Positions 34,558 through 44,502 of a stretch of DNA of 64,000 nucleotides are shown piece after piece (position 1 is the stretch's first letter; every line of letters starts with the position of its first letter). The DNA is from an uncultured Clostridium sp. Lineage in GTDB: Bacteria; Bacillota; Clostridia; Clostridiales; Clostridiaceae. Location: NCBI GenBank assembly GCA_900547475.1, contig URGW01000018.1, forward strand, positions 8,698 through 72,697. Direction: 5' to 3'. The notes beneath the pieces are model-generated. The model did no database searches. It saw only the letters and a list, made by a program, of their open reading frames with translations, and had not been told where the DNA came from. The position numbers were made by a program, and so were the translations under genes.

Positions 34558-35226
34558 TTAAAGATGCTCATGAAAATATATATCTTTAGGTTCATCTTGT
34601 AGTGTGTAATCTTCTACTAAAACATAAAAACCACTATCAAAACATATTTTACCATAAATATTAATCCATTGCCCTTCTTCTAAATTAGATTCTATACCCT
34701 TTACTTTTATTTGTATTTTTTCCTTATCAGCTTGACAGCATTTTATCATTTGCCTAGTTACAATTATAAAATCTGAATTATTTTCATCTTTATCAATATA
34801 TCCTAAAAATAATATATTTTTCCCTTCATATTCATTCCTATGCTCTTCAATTTTATTTAATATATCATAATTTTCACTATTTATAATTATTGCATCAGTA
34901 TGATTTTTAAGTAATAAATTTTCATTTATATCCTCATTTGCTTTTAATAATGGGAAAAGATATAATAATATTACTCCAATACACAATGTGAATGTTAAAG
35001 GAATAAATTTATTTGTAGTTTCTACTCTCCTTTTTATTGTAAAAATTCTACCAAATTGAAACATAGCAAAAACACTTAATATTATTATGCTTAAATAAAA
35101 ATAAATAATCATATCACTACTTACAAAGTTAGTTATATTTCCACTTCTTATTAAAAATACTATAGATAAATCTAATAATATTAATATAATAAACCATATT
35201 AACTCATCAATATTAAATTTCTTCAT
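34558..35226 (-). CDS. TIGR03943/DUF1980 protein, partner of DUF318 permease
   Basis: 222 residues from ATG 35226. N-terminal half has four hydrophobic segments, and the C-terminal half is a soluble OB-like domain with RQMIKCCQADKEKIQIKVKG and a final ILxVL-EYTL. The family always pairs with a DUF318/YcgR-like permease, which is encoded next. Bacillus YcgQ/YcgR belong to the Zur (zinc) regulon; here two COG0523 GTPases complete a similar metal unit. The CC pair may bind metal. Confidence 0.8.
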   Translation of the reverse strand: MKKFNIDELIWFIILILLDLSIVFLIRSGNITNFVSSDMIIYFYLSIIILSVFAMFQFGRIFTIKRRVETTNKFIPLTFTLCIGVILLYLFPLLKANEDINENLLLKNHTDAIIINSENYDILNKIEEHRNEYEGKNILFLGYIDKDENNSDFIIVTRQMIKCCQADKEKIQIKVKGIESNLEEGQWINIYGKICFDSGFYVLVEDYTLQDEPKDIYFHEHL

Positions 35227-35284
35227 ATACACCTCTTATATTAGTCAAAATCTAAAAAAACTTATTCCTCCAATATTTTTGAAA

Positions 35285-36193
35285 TTATACTACTGCTAGG
35301 CATATTCCAAATACAACTATACAAATTATTAAAAATGATTGTAATACAAACCTCTTTTTAAAAAAACCAAAAGATAATATTAAATTCTTTAAATCCATCA
35401 TTGGACCTAATATTAAAAATGCTATTACTCCAGCCACCCCAAAGTTGTCCATAAATCCTTTTGCAACAAATGCATCTGCTTCTGAACATAAAGATAATAA
35501 AAATCCTAATAGCATCATTATTCCTATTCCAACTATCTTTCCTGATGTCATATTATTAATTAAACTATCTTGAAGAAATACTACAAAAATACTTGAAAGA
35601 AGTGCACCAAAAATAAAATAAACACTAATATTTAAAAACTCATTAGATGCATTTAAAATTAAATTTTTTATTTTACCTTTTAATGAAATATAATAATTAT
35701 TACTAAAAGTACAACAATCACAGTAAAGAGTAACTTCTTCACTTTTTAAAACTTCTATATTTTTCTTTTTATCATAGATAAATCCAACAATAATTCCAAC
35801 TATTAAAGCTCCTATTACTCCACCTATTGTTCTATATATAACAATATTAATATCATTAGGAAATGCATAATATGTAGACATAATTACAACAGGATTAACT
35901 ATAGGAACTGCTAACATAAATGTTATACCAACTCCTATAGGTAATCCTTTTTTTATTAAACTTCTTGTAATTGGAACTATTGCACATTCACATACTGGAA
36001 AAAGTATTCCCGATATAGCCGCTATAAAATATGCTATGATACTATTTTTAGGAATTATTTTTTTTATTAATTCATCTGATACGTAAATTTGAATTAAAGC
36101 TGATAATACTGCTCCTATTAATAGAAACGGTAATGCTTCAACGATAATCCCCAAGTAACTCCACATCCATGATTCAAATTTACTTATACTCAC
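35285..36193 (-). CDS. DUF318/UPF0718 permease (YcgR-like)
   Basis: 302 residues, about eight membrane segments. PVCECAIVPITRSLIKKGLPIGVGITFMLAVPIVNPVV (residues ~62-100, quoted in two parts) is the conserved CE..P.....P core found in the ArsP-related superfamily. YCDCCTFS in the central loop (~155) adds a Cys cluster. Probably exports or imports a metal-linked solute. Same operon as the TIGR03943 protein and GTPases. Confidence 0.85.
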   Translation of the reverse strand: MSISKFESWMWSYLGIIVEALPFLLIGAVLSALIQIYVSDELIKKIIPKNSIIAYFIAAISGILFPVCECAIVPITRSLIKKGLPIGVGITFMLAVPIVNPVVIMSTYYAFPNDINIVIYRTIGGVIGALIVGIIVGFIYDKKKNIEVLKSEEVTLYCDCCTFSNNYYISLKGKIKNLILNASNEFLNISVYFIFGALLSSIFVVFLQDSLINNMTSGKIVGIGIMMLLGFLLSLCSEADAFVAKGFMDNFGVAGVIAFLILGPMMDLKNLILSFGFFKKRFVLQSFLIICIVVFGICLAVV

Positions 36194-36209
36194 TTTCTCA
36201 CCCGCTATC

Positions 36210-36845
36210 TTACTTTCTCATATAATCTATTAATTTTACTCTAATATTTCTCACTAATTTCTCTTCTAGCAACTTACTATTTTCTAAGGCTAAATTAAAA
36301 TTATTATTACTTTCTGCCTTTATTATTTGTGCCTTATGATTCAAACCCTCTAATAATTTAATACCTTTTTCTACTTCTAAACTTTTTTTTACATTATAAT
36401 TATTAATTACAATTACATCGCTATTTTGTATAAATGGTAGTAATATTTCTCCCATATTCATAACATAGAACTCAATATTTCTTCCATCACAAATAAAATA
36501 AATAGTATCAAGCCTTATCACTTTACCTGTCTCATTATCAAATATGCACTTATATAAACTCTCTAAGGTATCTGTTCCGTTATATTCTATAATTATTCTA
36601 TGAGGTTCATATTTTTTTACTATTTCATAAATTTCATTATTAAGTCCTAAACTATTATCCATAAAACTAATATGATTTACACTTTGTCCATTTTCATTAA
36701 ACTCATTTATTTGAGTATTTCCACTTTCACAAGTAACAACAACTATTTTTTCTTTATCTGCAATAGTTTTATTTATTAAAGAATTAATAAAGGCTGACTT
36801 ACCAGCCCCTAAAAATCCAGTAACTACCTCTATGCCAACCTTCAT
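36210..36845 (-). CDS. COG0523-like GTPase, short and without CxCC
   Basis: 211 residues. P-loop GFLGAGKSAFINSL (residues ~10-23). Lacks the CxCC metal site; the corresponding place reads VVTCESGNTQINEF, and the C-terminal domain typical of CobW proteins is missing (family ~300-400 residues). It may be a degenerate partner for the full-length GTPase encoded immediately upstream. Start ATG 36845 behind GAAGGTAGAG. Confidence 0.75.
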   Translation of the reverse strand: MKVGIEVVTGFLGAGKSAFINSLINKTIADKEKIVVVTCESGNTQINEFNENGQSVNHISFMDNSLGLNNEIYEIVKKYEPHRIIIEYNGTDTLESLYKCIFDNETGKVIRLDTIYFICDGRNIEFYVMNMGEILLPFIQNSDVIVINNYNVKKSLEVEKGIKLLEGLNHKAQIIKAESNNNFNLALENSKLLEEKLVRNIRVKLIDYMRK

Positions 36846-36884
36846 CTCTCTACCTTCTTAACTAATTAAAATTTAAAACATAAC

Positions 36885-37835
36885 TTACAAGAAAAACTTC
36901 TTAATTTTCTCTTTATTTAAATTGGTTCCAATAAATGAAATAACAGTTTCTCCTCTATATACTATCTTTTGCATATTTATTTCAGATAAGGTGTAATCAA
37001 ATTGTTCCTTACCATTTTTAGTACTAACAATCCCTTTTGCTCTAATTATTTCACCAAATTCAAAACTATTTTTTATAAAATTAAACTTACTTAATAACTC
37101 TTCTCTAGATACATCCCTATCTATTTTTAAAGCAAAACTTTCAAATAAGTTTTCTTCACCTTTTTCCTTTTTAATATTTCTATGATTAAGATTACTCTTT
37201 CTAAAATTAGCCTTTTCTTTTACATTACTTCTATCATTAAAGAAAAATACCCTTGGAATTAACTCCTCTGATTTTGTATTATCCCATTGTTTTCCCATTA
37301 TTATTGCCTTGGAATTTAATTTATTTATTTCAACTTGCAATCTTCGCACTTCTTCATTACTAATATTTTGAGTTCTACTTAAAATTATAATATCTGCATT
37401 TTTTATTTGGTTAATAAAAAAACTCTTAAAGTTAGTTAAGTATAAATCAAACTTTTCTGCATCTACTACAGTTATAGCTTTCTCTACTTCTGCTATACCC
37501 TTCAATTCTTTTTCAGTAAATACCCTTTTTATGTCACTTAATTTAGCAACCCCTGTTGGCTCAACTAATAGCCTATCTACATTGCAATTTTCCACAACAT
37601 CTAGTATTGATTCTTTAAAATCTCCAGTAACTTGACAACAAATACATCCTGCATTTATCTCTTTTACTAAAGTATTTGTTCTTTTTAAAACTTCACCATC
37701 AATACTTACTTCTCCAAATTCATTTTCAATTATAGCAATTTTCTCTTTATAATAATCCTCTTCTATAAGCTTTTTAATTAGTTGTGTTTTTCCTGCTCCA
37801 AGAAATCCAGAAAAAATCTCTACTTTAACACTCAT
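36885..37835 (-). CDS. COG0523/CobW-type metallochaperone GTPase
   Basis: 316 residues. Walker A SGFLGAGKTQLIKKL (residues ~9-23), the metal-binding GCICCQ (~63-68), the E-GVAKLSD switch region (~92-105) and a C-terminal CobW_C domain with RAKGIVSTKNGKEQFDYTL (~270-290). Members chaperone zinc or related metals to targets. First gene of the operon; the ~150-base gap upstream probably holds its promoter, but no certain Zur box is visible. Confidence 0.88.
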   Translation of the reverse strand: MSVKVEIFSGFLGAGKTQLIKKLIEEDYYKEKIAIIENEFGEVSIDGEVLKRTNTLVKEINAGCICCQVTGDFKESILDVVENCNVDRLLVEPTGVAKLSDIKRVFTEKELKGIAEVEKAITVVDAEKFDLYLTNFKSFFINQIKNADIIILSRTQNISNEEVRRLQVEINKLNSKAIIMGKQWDNTKSEELIPRVFFFNDRSNVKEKANFRKSNLNHRNIKKEKGEENLFESFALKIDRDVSREELLSKFNFIKNSFEFGEIIRAKGIVSTKNGKEQFDYTLSEINMQKIVYRGETVISFIGTNLNKEKIKKFFL

Positions 37836-37993
37836 AACTCATTGCTTTCCCTTATTATTGTTCTCAAAAAATTCTATGATTTATATTTAATATTTATGCA
37901 AAGTTTATTTCTTAAGAAAGATTGAATATTAAATCTATCTTATACATATAATAATATTGTAAACGTATTACTAATCAGTGAACGTTATACAAC

Positions 37994-38025
37994 AAAAAGG
38001 AGCTGCTATTTAGCAACTCCTTTTT
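37994..38025. terminator. Terminator after mgsA
   Basis: AAAAAGGAGcTGCT-attt-AGCAaCTCCTTTTT: strong stem with A/T tails on both sides; can function on both strands. Confidence 0.85.
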
Positions 38026-38043
38026 AATTGTATTTTATTATTC

Positions 38044-38409
38044 TTATTTGTGTAAAGCATCTAAAACTAATTGAGCTGTAGAAACATTTGTTGCAAGTGG
38101 TACTGCATATACATCACATAATCTTAGTAATGCATTAATATCTGGTTCATGTGGCTGTGATGTTAATGGATCTCTTAAGAATATAACTAAATCTAACTTT
38201 TGCTCTGAAACTAATGCTCCTATTTGTTGATCTCCACCAAGTGGACCACTTTTTAATCTATGAATCTCTAAATTAGTGTTTTCCATTATTCTTAGACCAG
38301 TAGTTCCTGTTGCATAAAGTTCTAATTTAGATAACCTTTCCTTATTTACTTTTGCAAAATTAACCATTTCATCTTTTTTCTTATCATGTGCAATTAATGC
38401 TACTCTCAT
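38044..38409 (-). CDS. mgsA: Methylglyoxal synthase
   Basis: 121 residues. RVALIAHDKKKDEMV at the N-terminus, ATGTTG near residue 33-38 (phosphate site), RLKSGPLGGDQQIGALV (55-72) and FLRDPLTSQPHEPD (78-91) with the catalytic Asp and His. Converts dihydroxyacetone phosphate to methylglyoxal, a glycolytic overflow route. Forms a short unit with the downstream terminator. Confidence 0.95.
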   Translation of the reverse strand: MRVALIAHDKKKDEMVNFAKVNKERLSKLELYATGTTGLRIMENTNLEIHRLKSGPLGGDQQIGALVSEQKLDLVIFLRDPLTSQPHEPDINALLRLCDVYAVPLATNVSTAQLVLDALHK

Positions 38410-38464
38410 TTGTACTCTCTCCCTCTTTTTCTAAACTTTATATAAATTTTAATTTATAACATAA

Positions 38465-39076
38465 CTATTTTTTTGAAACATATATATTATCTTTTATATA
38501 GAATCTCCATAAGAAATCTTTTGCCTCTTCAGCATAATCTATTCCTATTCTCTTGCTTGCAACAATTTCAAAATCTTCATTATTATTATCAGTAATATAT
38601 ACGGCTCCCTTTTCATAAAGCTTTACTGCATTTAAATCCTTATTTAATAAATAAGCTAAACATAACTTTGATGGACCATTAGTTAAATTTTTTGATTGAG
38701 CTTTTGTAAGTTCATCATATTTTTTATTATACCTTATATTTGAAATATAATCTAGTTCATTAATTGGTTCAATAGCTCGAATTAAAACAGCTTCAGCTAC
38801 ATCTTTTTTATTAGTAACAACATTAAAGCAATGATATAATCCATATATAAAATAAATATATGAGACTCCTGGATCTTCATATAAAATTTCTGTACGCTTA
38901 GTTCTGCGTCCATTATAAGCGTGGCAAGCTTTATCTATTGATCCTATATACGCTTCAGTTTCAACAATCTTACCTTTTAAAATTTTTCCATCAACTTCTC
39001 TAACTAGTATTTTCCCAAGTAAATCTTGTGCAACATCTAGGGCACTTCTATTATAAAAATCTTTAATTATAATCAT
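38465..39076 (-). CDS. DNA-3-methyladenine glycosylase (AAG/MPG family)
   Basis: 203 residues. FYNRSALDVAQDLLGKILVR at the start, KIVETEAYIGSIDKACHAYNGRRTKRTEI (residues ~36-65; E in VETEAY is catalytic) and YIYFIYGLYHCFNVVT (~73-88) identify the family. Removes alkylated purines from DNA. The conserved LTNGPSKL motif is at ~130. Confidence 0.93.
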   Translation of the reverse strand: MIIIKDFYNRSALDVAQDLLGKILVREVDGKILKGKIVETEAYIGSIDKACHAYNGRRTKRTEILYEDPGVSYIYFIYGLYHCFNVVTNKKDVAEAVLIRAIEPINELDYISNIRYNKKYDELTKAQSKNLTNGPSKLCLAYLLNKDLNAVKLYEKGAVYITDNNNEDFEIVASKRIGIDYAEEAKDFLWRFYIKDNIYVSKK

Positions 39077-39148
39077 TTGTGTATCTCCTAAATTTTAATA
39101 GTTATTATAATTAATATTATTTCTTATACTAACTATTAAAATACTTCC

Positions 39149-40192
39149 TTATTTAACCTTCGCACCACATTCACCACAGAACTTTGCATCACTTTTAATT
39201 GCTGCACCACATTCACTACAGAATTTATTTTTCTTTTCTGTACTTTCTATAGTTACAATCTTTGTTCCACAGTTACTACAGAATTTTGCTCCTTCACTTA
39301 AACTTTCACCACAAATTTTGCAAGTATTATTATTTACTGATGAACTTGATGCCATATCTTTCTTCATTTCATTCATCATTTGAATCCCCATTTGCATTCC
39401 CATACCAGCTTGAGCCATATTAGCCATACTACTATTAGGATTTTTCTCCATAGCTTCAGTCATGGCCACATTTTGATAATGACTAATATTACCAACCATT
39501 CCATAGGCAGCATTTTTATTAATCATATTTTGTACTGAATCAGGATAGCTAAAGTTTTCAATATTTAAAGTTGTTACAGTTAGACCTATTTTTATCATTT
39601 CCATATCTAAATCTGTTTTTATACCTCTTGCTATTTCAAAGGAATTTGATTGTAAATTAAACATATCCTTTCCTTCTTTAACAATCCACTTCATTAAAAG
39701 CTGATCAACAACAGCTAAAGCTCTTTGTTTTACATCATCTACAGTAAATTGATTTTTAATTCCTGCAATTTTATCAATTAAAGTCATATAATCACTTATT
39801 TTAACATTAAATGAACCAAAAGCTCTTATTGGCATTCCTCCTGGCATTCCTGGAGCTTGAATATTAATTGGACTTTTAGTTCCCCATTTTACTAAAAACT
39901 CTTTAGTATTTATAAATAAAACTTCAGCCTTAAGCCCTGATTTAAAACCAAACTTAAATCCCTTTAATGTTGATAAAAATGGAATTATTTCTGTTTCAAT
40001 TTCATAATTACCTTCTTCAGTAAAAATCCCTTCAACTTTTCCATTGTACAGAAATATAGCATCTTGACCAGGTCTTATAATTAATCTACTATTCTTTTTT
40101 ATTTCGCTATTTTTCCATTTCCAAAAAACAACGTCATTTCTTGTTTCATTCCATTCAATTACATCTAAAAATTGGTTACTAAATAAACCCAT
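39149..40192 (-). CDS. SPFH-domain protein with double zinc ribbon (YdjI-like)
   Basis: 347 residues. Residues ~20-250 form the SPFH/virion-core type domain (GLFSNQFLDVIEWNETRNDVVFWKW at the start), followed by a Met/Asn-rich linker (MGMQMGIQMMNEM). Residues ~290-347 carry two double-Cys zinc ribbons (CKICGES..CSNCG and CSECGAA..CGECG). In Bacillus the YdjI homologue works with a PspA paralogue on membrane stress; PspA is encoded next here. Confidence 0.87.
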   Translation of the reverse strand: MGLFSNQFLDVIEWNETRNDVVFWKWKNSEIKKNSRLIIRPGQDAIFLYNGKVEGIFTEEGNYEIETEIIPFLSTLKGFKFGFKSGLKAEVLFINTKEFLVKWGTKSPINIQAPGMPGGMPIRAFGSFNVKISDYMTLIDKIAGIKNQFTVDDVKQRALAVVDQLLMKWIVKEGKDMFNLQSNSFEIARGIKTDLDMEMIKIGLTVTTLNIENFSYPDSVQNMINKNAAYGMVGNISHYQNVAMTEAMEKNPNSSMANMAQAGMGMQMGIQMMNEMKKDMASSSSVNNNTCKICGESLSEGAKFCSNCGTKIVTIESTEKKNKFCSECGAAIKSDAKFCGECGAKVK

Positions 40193-40229
40193 TTCTTATT
40201 CCTCCTGCTATTTATACTAGCATTGTTTT

Positions 40230-40943
40230 TTATTGTTTGCTTTCCTTTAATTTAGCTAATTCATCCTCAATTACACTACTAGAACTTTTCAAAGCTACTA
40301 ATTCATCTTCTGCTGAAGAATTTTTAGTATCATATTTACTTATTAAATCATCTATGCTATCTGTTGGTTTAGTATTTAATTCAGCCATTGCATTAGCTTC
40401 ATCCAACATTCTATTAGCCTTTTCTTCCATTCTACTAAAAGAATATATACTTGAATCAGAATTATTAATTGAAGAACTCATTTTATTTACTCTTTCTTGC
40501 ATTTTTGCTGTTGCCATTTTTGCTTTAATGGTACTTCTTCTTTCATTAAGCTCTTCTATTTGCATATTTAATTTATTATACATTTCTTTCATCTTTTCAG
40601 AGTTAGCTTTTGCTACTTCATATTTAGTATTAAGATTTGTTAATTTCTCTGTTAATGATACTTTTTTAGATAAGAATTGTCTTGCATCATCGTCATTTCC
40701 TGCTTCTACAGCTCTTTTTGCATAATCTAACATCTTATTTACATCATTTTGACATTCATCAACTTCTCTTTTTGCCCTAGTTTCCTCTGCCATAATAGAT
40801 GCAGTTTCTACTTTAACTTTATTTAAATCATCATTTAAATTCCTCATTACTTGATCTATCATTTTTACTGGGTCTTCAGCCTTATCTAATAAAGCATTAA
40901 TATTAGATGACATTATGTCAGTGAATCTTTTTAATATTGACAT
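40230..40943 (-). CDS. pspA: PspA/IM30 membrane-stress protein
   Basis: 237 residues from ATG 40943 (GGAGGAATATGT before it). ILKRFTDIMSSNINALLDKAEDPVKMIDQ at the N-terminus and long helices to ~residue 215 are typical of the ESCRT-III-like PspA/Vipp1 family. Binds and repairs the inner membrane. Two-gene unit with the SPFH protein, lacking the YdjG/YdjH-type membrane partners of Bacillus. Confidence 0.9.
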   Translation of the reverse strand: MSILKRFTDIMSSNINALLDKAEDPVKMIDQVMRNLNDDLNKVKVETASIMAEETRAKREVDECQNDVNKMLDYAKRAVEAGNDDDARQFLSKKVSLTEKLTNLNTKYEVAKANSEKMKEMYNKLNMQIEELNERRSTIKAKMATAKMQERVNKMSSSINNSDSSIYSFSRMEEKANRMLDEANAMAELNTKPTDSIDDLISKYDTKNSSAEDELVALKSSSSVIEDELAKLKESKQ

Positions 40944-41075
40944 ACATATTCCTCCTAAATTCATTTCCCTTATTTATATAACTATATTTTACTATTATTT
41001 AATTTAAAACAAAATTCATTATTATATATAATTTAAAACTATTTTTAATAGAAAAATAAGCTATTTTTATAACTC

Positions 41076-41699
41076 TTATAATATTGATCCATATAATTTA
41101 TCTTCTTTGGTATATACAGTAATAGTAAATGTTCCTAATGGTCTAAAATTTCCATTAGTAGCGGATAAGTATCCTCTAAACTCTAATGTTACTTGATCTT
41201 CCAACTTTTCTTGTAAAATTACTTTATCTATTTTAAAGTAAACTGGATCATTTTCACCTATTCCAAATTGCTCACCTAAAAATTGTACATTTTCCATAAT
41301 ACTTTCTTTTTCTTCACCTGAAATTAGTTCAACTTCATCACTTGTACTATCCCAATCACTTACAATAAAATCATATACACCTTGATTTTTAGCTAAATAT
41401 TCTGTTAATAAATTCAATCCAAAATCTACTTCTTTATATTCACCTTCAACATATGGAATGTCTCCATAATCATGATATATTAAATCTCCATTATTTAGCA
41501 TATTTATATCTTTACTAGATTCGTATATTTTCCCAAGTGCAGTAAATTGTGTATAAACCTTAGGTTCTTCCACTTCCTTTTCATTTTCTACAACTTCATT
41601 ATTTATATTATCATTACTATTTACATTACTGTTATTATTACTTGAACAACCAGTTAATAATCCCAGCATAATAATGGCACATATTATCTTTTTTTTCAA
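41076..41699 (-). CDS. Secreted lipoprotein of unknown function
   Basis: 207 residues from TTG 41699 (AAGGTG six bases upstream; GTG 41708 is an alternative). Signal peptide KKKIICAIIMLGLLTGC ends in a lipobox LTGC, followed by an Asn/Ser linker and an acidic stretch. The rest is a beta-rich domain (VEGEYKEVDFGLNLL, then FEYGE). Anchored on the outer face of the membrane. No recognised family. Confidence 0.75.
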   Translation of the reverse strand: MKKKIICAIIMLGLLTGCSSNNNSNVNSNDNINNEVVENEKEVEEPKVYTQFTALGKIYESSKDINMLNNGDLIYHDYGDIPYVEGEYKEVDFGLNLLTEYLAKNQGVYDFIVSDWDSTSDEVELISGEEKESIMENVQFLGEQFGIGENDPVYFKIDKVILQEKLEDQVTLEFRGYLSATNGNFRPLGTFTITVYTKEDKLYGSIL

Positions 41700-41731
41700 A
41701 ACACTCACCTTCCCATATTTACATTTTAATA

Positions 41732-41777
41732 TAAAAAAAGAGATTAATCCATTATATAAATGTTTTAATCTCTTTAA
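41732..41777 (-). terminator. Terminator of the dacF-like gene
   Basis: Minus strand AAAGAGATTAA, 22-base loop, TTAATCTCTTT followed by TTTTATATT. Just after the carboxypeptidase stop. Confidence 0.75.
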
Positions 41778-41792
41778 ATATATTAATTTTCT

Positions 41793-43007
41793 TTAAACAC
41801 CTTTTTTAAATAAATTTTTCATATTATCCTTTAAGTTATCTATGAATCCGCCTTTTTCAACGTCTCTATCACAATATAAATCAACTTCTCCAACTTTTTG
41901 ATCCCCTAGATATACTTCACATTTTCCTACAACTTCACCTTCTGTGTAGCTATCTTTCATTTCATCTAATACTATTTTGTTTATTGGTTCTCCATCGCTA
42001 CCCTTTAAAGTAACAATGACTAAATCATCCTTTGCTTTTGCTATAAAGAATCTATCATTACTCTTACCTAAATAAACAGTTTCTACCTCATCATCTTTAT
42101 TAAATAATTTCTTTCCTTCATATTTAGAGAATCCATAATTCATAAGCATACTTGCATCACGGTTTCTAACTTTATATGTTGGAGCTCCCATTATTACTGC
42201 AAGCATTCTAACATTATTTCTAACTGCTGTAGCACTTATACAATATTTAGCTTCTTGTGTAAATCCTGTTTTTAATCCATCACAGCCATCAAAGAAACGA
42301 ACTAATTTATTATGATTTACTAATTCTATTGGGCTTTTTCTTCCTTCAGATATAGTGTCCATATATGTACCACTATATTTTAATATAGTAGGATGCTTTA
42401 ATAATTCTAATGACATTATAGAAATATCTCTTGCAGTTGTTACATGCCCTTCTTCTGGCAAACCGTTACAGTTTTTAAAAGTTGTATTTGTCATACCTAA
42501 TTCTTTAGCACGTTCATTCATAGCCTTTACAAATTCCTCTGTTGAACCTGCTAAAAATTCTGCCATAGCAACAGCAGCATCATTTCCTGATGCAATAGCT
42601 ATACCTTTTAGTATTTCTTCTACTGTTCTAACTTCTCCTACATCAAGAAGCATAGTGCTTCCACCCATTTTCTTTGCATTTTCACTACAAATAATTTTGT
42701 CATCCAAACTTATTTTTCCACTATCTACAGCTTCCATTGCAAGTAACATTGTCATTATCTTTGTAACAGATGCTGGCGCAAATTTTTCGTCTGGATTCTT
42801 TTCGTACAATACTGCTCCACTTATAGGCTCAATAAGTAATGCAGATTTTGCATCTACATTCATTCCCTCTTCTAAACATGCAGTATAAATATCATTTGGA
42901 TATTCCTCCTCTGAAGCTTCCTTAACTGCAGCAATTGGAACAACTGTATTTAAACATAATAAACATAAAAGAATAATAGAGATTTTGTTAAATATTTTCT
43001 TTTTCAT
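41793..43007 (-). CDS. dacF: D-alanyl-D-alanine carboxypeptidase (DacF/PBP5-type), paralogue 2
   Basis: 404 residues. Signal peptide (ISIILLCLLCLNTVVPIAA), SxxK motif ASVTKIMTML (residues ~78-88), SGNDAAVAMAEF (~140-152) and KTGFTQEAKYC (~243-253), then a C-terminal beta domain. DacF-type position: in bacilli and clostridia it lies just downstream of the spoIIM-xerD-deoB-pdp cluster and acts in forespore cortex or wall maturation. A hairpin at 43048 separates it from pdp. Confidence 0.9.
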   Translation of the reverse strand: MKKKIFNKISIILLCLLCLNTVVPIAAVKEASEEEYPNDIYTACLEEGMNVDAKSALLIEPISGAVLYEKNPDEKFAPASVTKIMTMLLAMEAVDSGKISLDDKIICSENAKKMGGSTMLLDVGEVRTVEEILKGIAIASGNDAAVAMAEFLAGSTEEFVKAMNERAKELGMTNTTFKNCNGLPEEGHVTTARDISIMSLELLKHPTILKYSGTYMDTISEGRKSPIELVNHNKLVRFFDGCDGLKTGFTQEAKYCISATAVRNNVRMLAVIMGAPTYKVRNRDASMLMNYGFSKYEGKKLFNKDDEVETVYLGKSNDRFFIAKAKDDLVIVTLKGSDGEPINKIVLDEMKDSYTEGEVVGKCEVYLGDQKVGEVDLYCDRDVEKGGFIDNLKDNMKNLFKKGV

Positions 43008-43047
43008 TTGTTCTCCTCCTTTTAAGCTTATTATTTCCTAAAAAAAT

Positions 43048-43092
43048 AAAAATATGATAAAAAGAATTTAACATTCTTTTTATCATATTTTA
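43048..43092 (-). terminator. Terminator of the pdp operon
   Basis: AAATATGATAAAAAGAAT and its inverse, 18 pairs, short TTAAC loop, T-rich ends both ways. Lies between pdp and the dacF-like gene. Confidence 0.8.
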
Positions 43093-43179
43093 TAAACATC
43101 AAGTTATTATAAAACTTATTTAGATTACTGGAATCCCCTCCAATAATTCTAACTTAAATATAAAAATCATTTAATAAAA

Positions 43180-44484
43180 CTATCTTACTATATCATATAT
43201 TAATGGTATATTTAAATCATAATTATCTTCAATAACTATATTTTCTAAAATACTTTTTCTAGCCTTTTCAATTTTCTCCTCACTATTTGAGTGTATGTAT
43301 GCTAGAACATCTCCTTTATTGACCTTTTCGCCTCTTTTCTTATTTAAAACAATACCTACAGCTAAATCAATTTCACTTTCTTTAGTTGCACGACCTGCTC
43401 CTAATTCCATAGCTATAAGACCAAATGCTTCTGCATGAATCTTTGTTATATAACCATCTACAGGTGAAGTAACTTTCTCTACATATTTTGCTTGAGGGAA
43501 TTTGCTATAATCATCAATTGGACTAATATCTCCACCTTGCGCCTTAACAAAATCCTTAAGCTTTTCTAAACCTTTTCCATTTTCTATATTTTCCATAAGC
43601 ATTTTTCTTGCTTCTTCTTCACTTTCTGCCATCTTAGCACAAAGTAACATATTTGAACCGATTGTTAATGTTAACTCTAAAAGATCTTTAGGCCCATTAC
43701 CTTTTAATAATTCTATAGCTTCTATAACTTCTAAACTATTTCCAATAGCATATCCTAAAGGTTGATCCATATCAGATATAACTCCAATAGTTTCTCTTCC
43801 TAAATGCTTTCCTATATCAACCATTTCTTGTGCTAGTTCTTTAGCTGTTTCTGGTGTTTTCATAAATGCACCATCACCAACTTTAACATCTAAAACTATT
43901 GCATCTGCACCTGACGCTAACTTCTTGCTCATTATACTTGATGCAATTAATGACATGTTATCAACTGTTGCAGTAACATCTCTTAATGCATATAATTTTT
44001 TATCTGCTGGAACTAAGTTTCCACTTTGCCCCATTATAGCAATATTGATTTTATTAACATTTTCCATAAACTGTTCTTCAGTTAGTTCAACTGAAAATCC
44101 CTTAAATGTTTCTAACTTATCAATAGTTCCTCCAGTATGACCAAGTCCTCTTCCTGACATTTTTGCAACTGGAATTCCAAGAGATGCTACTAAAGGAGTT
44201 AAACAAATTGAAGTTTTATCTCCAACTCCACCTGTAGAATGTTTATCTACCTTTACACCTTTTATATTACTTAAATCTATTTTATCTCCAGATTCAACCA
44301 TGGCATTAGTTAAATCTGCTGTTTCTCTCTTATTCATCTTATTGAAGAAAATTGCCATAAGCATTGCTGATGCTTGATAATCTGGTATTTCTCCTTTAGT
44401 AAATCCATCAACAAAAAAGTTTATTTCTTCTTTTGTTAATTCTTCACCTTTTCTTTTCTTCATAATTAGATCATACATTCTCAT
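43180..44484 (-). CDS. pdp: Pyrimidine-nucleoside phosphorylase
   Basis: 434 residues from ATG 44484 (AGGAGGAAAG upstream). KHSTGGVGDKTS (residues ~83-94) and KMSGRGLGHTGGTIDKLE (~108-125) are the phosphate- and nucleoside-binding motifs of the PyNP/thymidine phosphorylase family, with SNLVPADKKLYALRDVTATV near 155. Splits pyrimidine nucleosides into base and (deoxy)ribose 1-phosphate, the substrate of the DeoB mutase encoded upstream. Confidence 0.95.
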   Translation of the reverse strand: MRMYDLIMKKRKGEELTKEEINFFVDGFTKGEIPDYQASAMLMAIFFNKMNKRETADLTNAMVESGDKIDLSNIKGVKVDKHSTGGVGDKTSICLTPLVASLGIPVAKMSGRGLGHTGGTIDKLETFKGFSVELTEEQFMENVNKINIAIMGQSGNLVPADKKLYALRDVTATVDNMSLIASSIMSKKLASGADAIVLDVKVGDGAFMKTPETAKELAQEMVDIGKHLGRETIGVISDMDQPLGYAIGNSLEVIEAIELLKGNGPKDLLELTLTIGSNMLLCAKMAESEEEARKMLMENIENGKGLEKLKDFVKAQGGDISPIDDYSKFPQAKYVEKVTSPVDGYITKIHAEAFGLIAMELGAGRATKESEIDLAVGIVLNKKRGEKVNKGDVLAYIHSNSEEKIEKARKSILENIVIEDNYDLNIPLIYDIVR

Positions 44485-44502
44485 AAGTCTTTCCTCCTCT
44501 AG

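Noticed and set aside
37836..37990. Zur box before the GTPase operon
   Set aside because: Only loose TAATAC/GTTATA similarity; no convincing symmetrical TCGTAAT-type site.
42355..42888. Long open frame on the plus strand inside the dacF-like gene
   Set aside because: It is antisense to a clear carboxypeptidase with all motifs, lacks a ribosome site and has no recognisable product.
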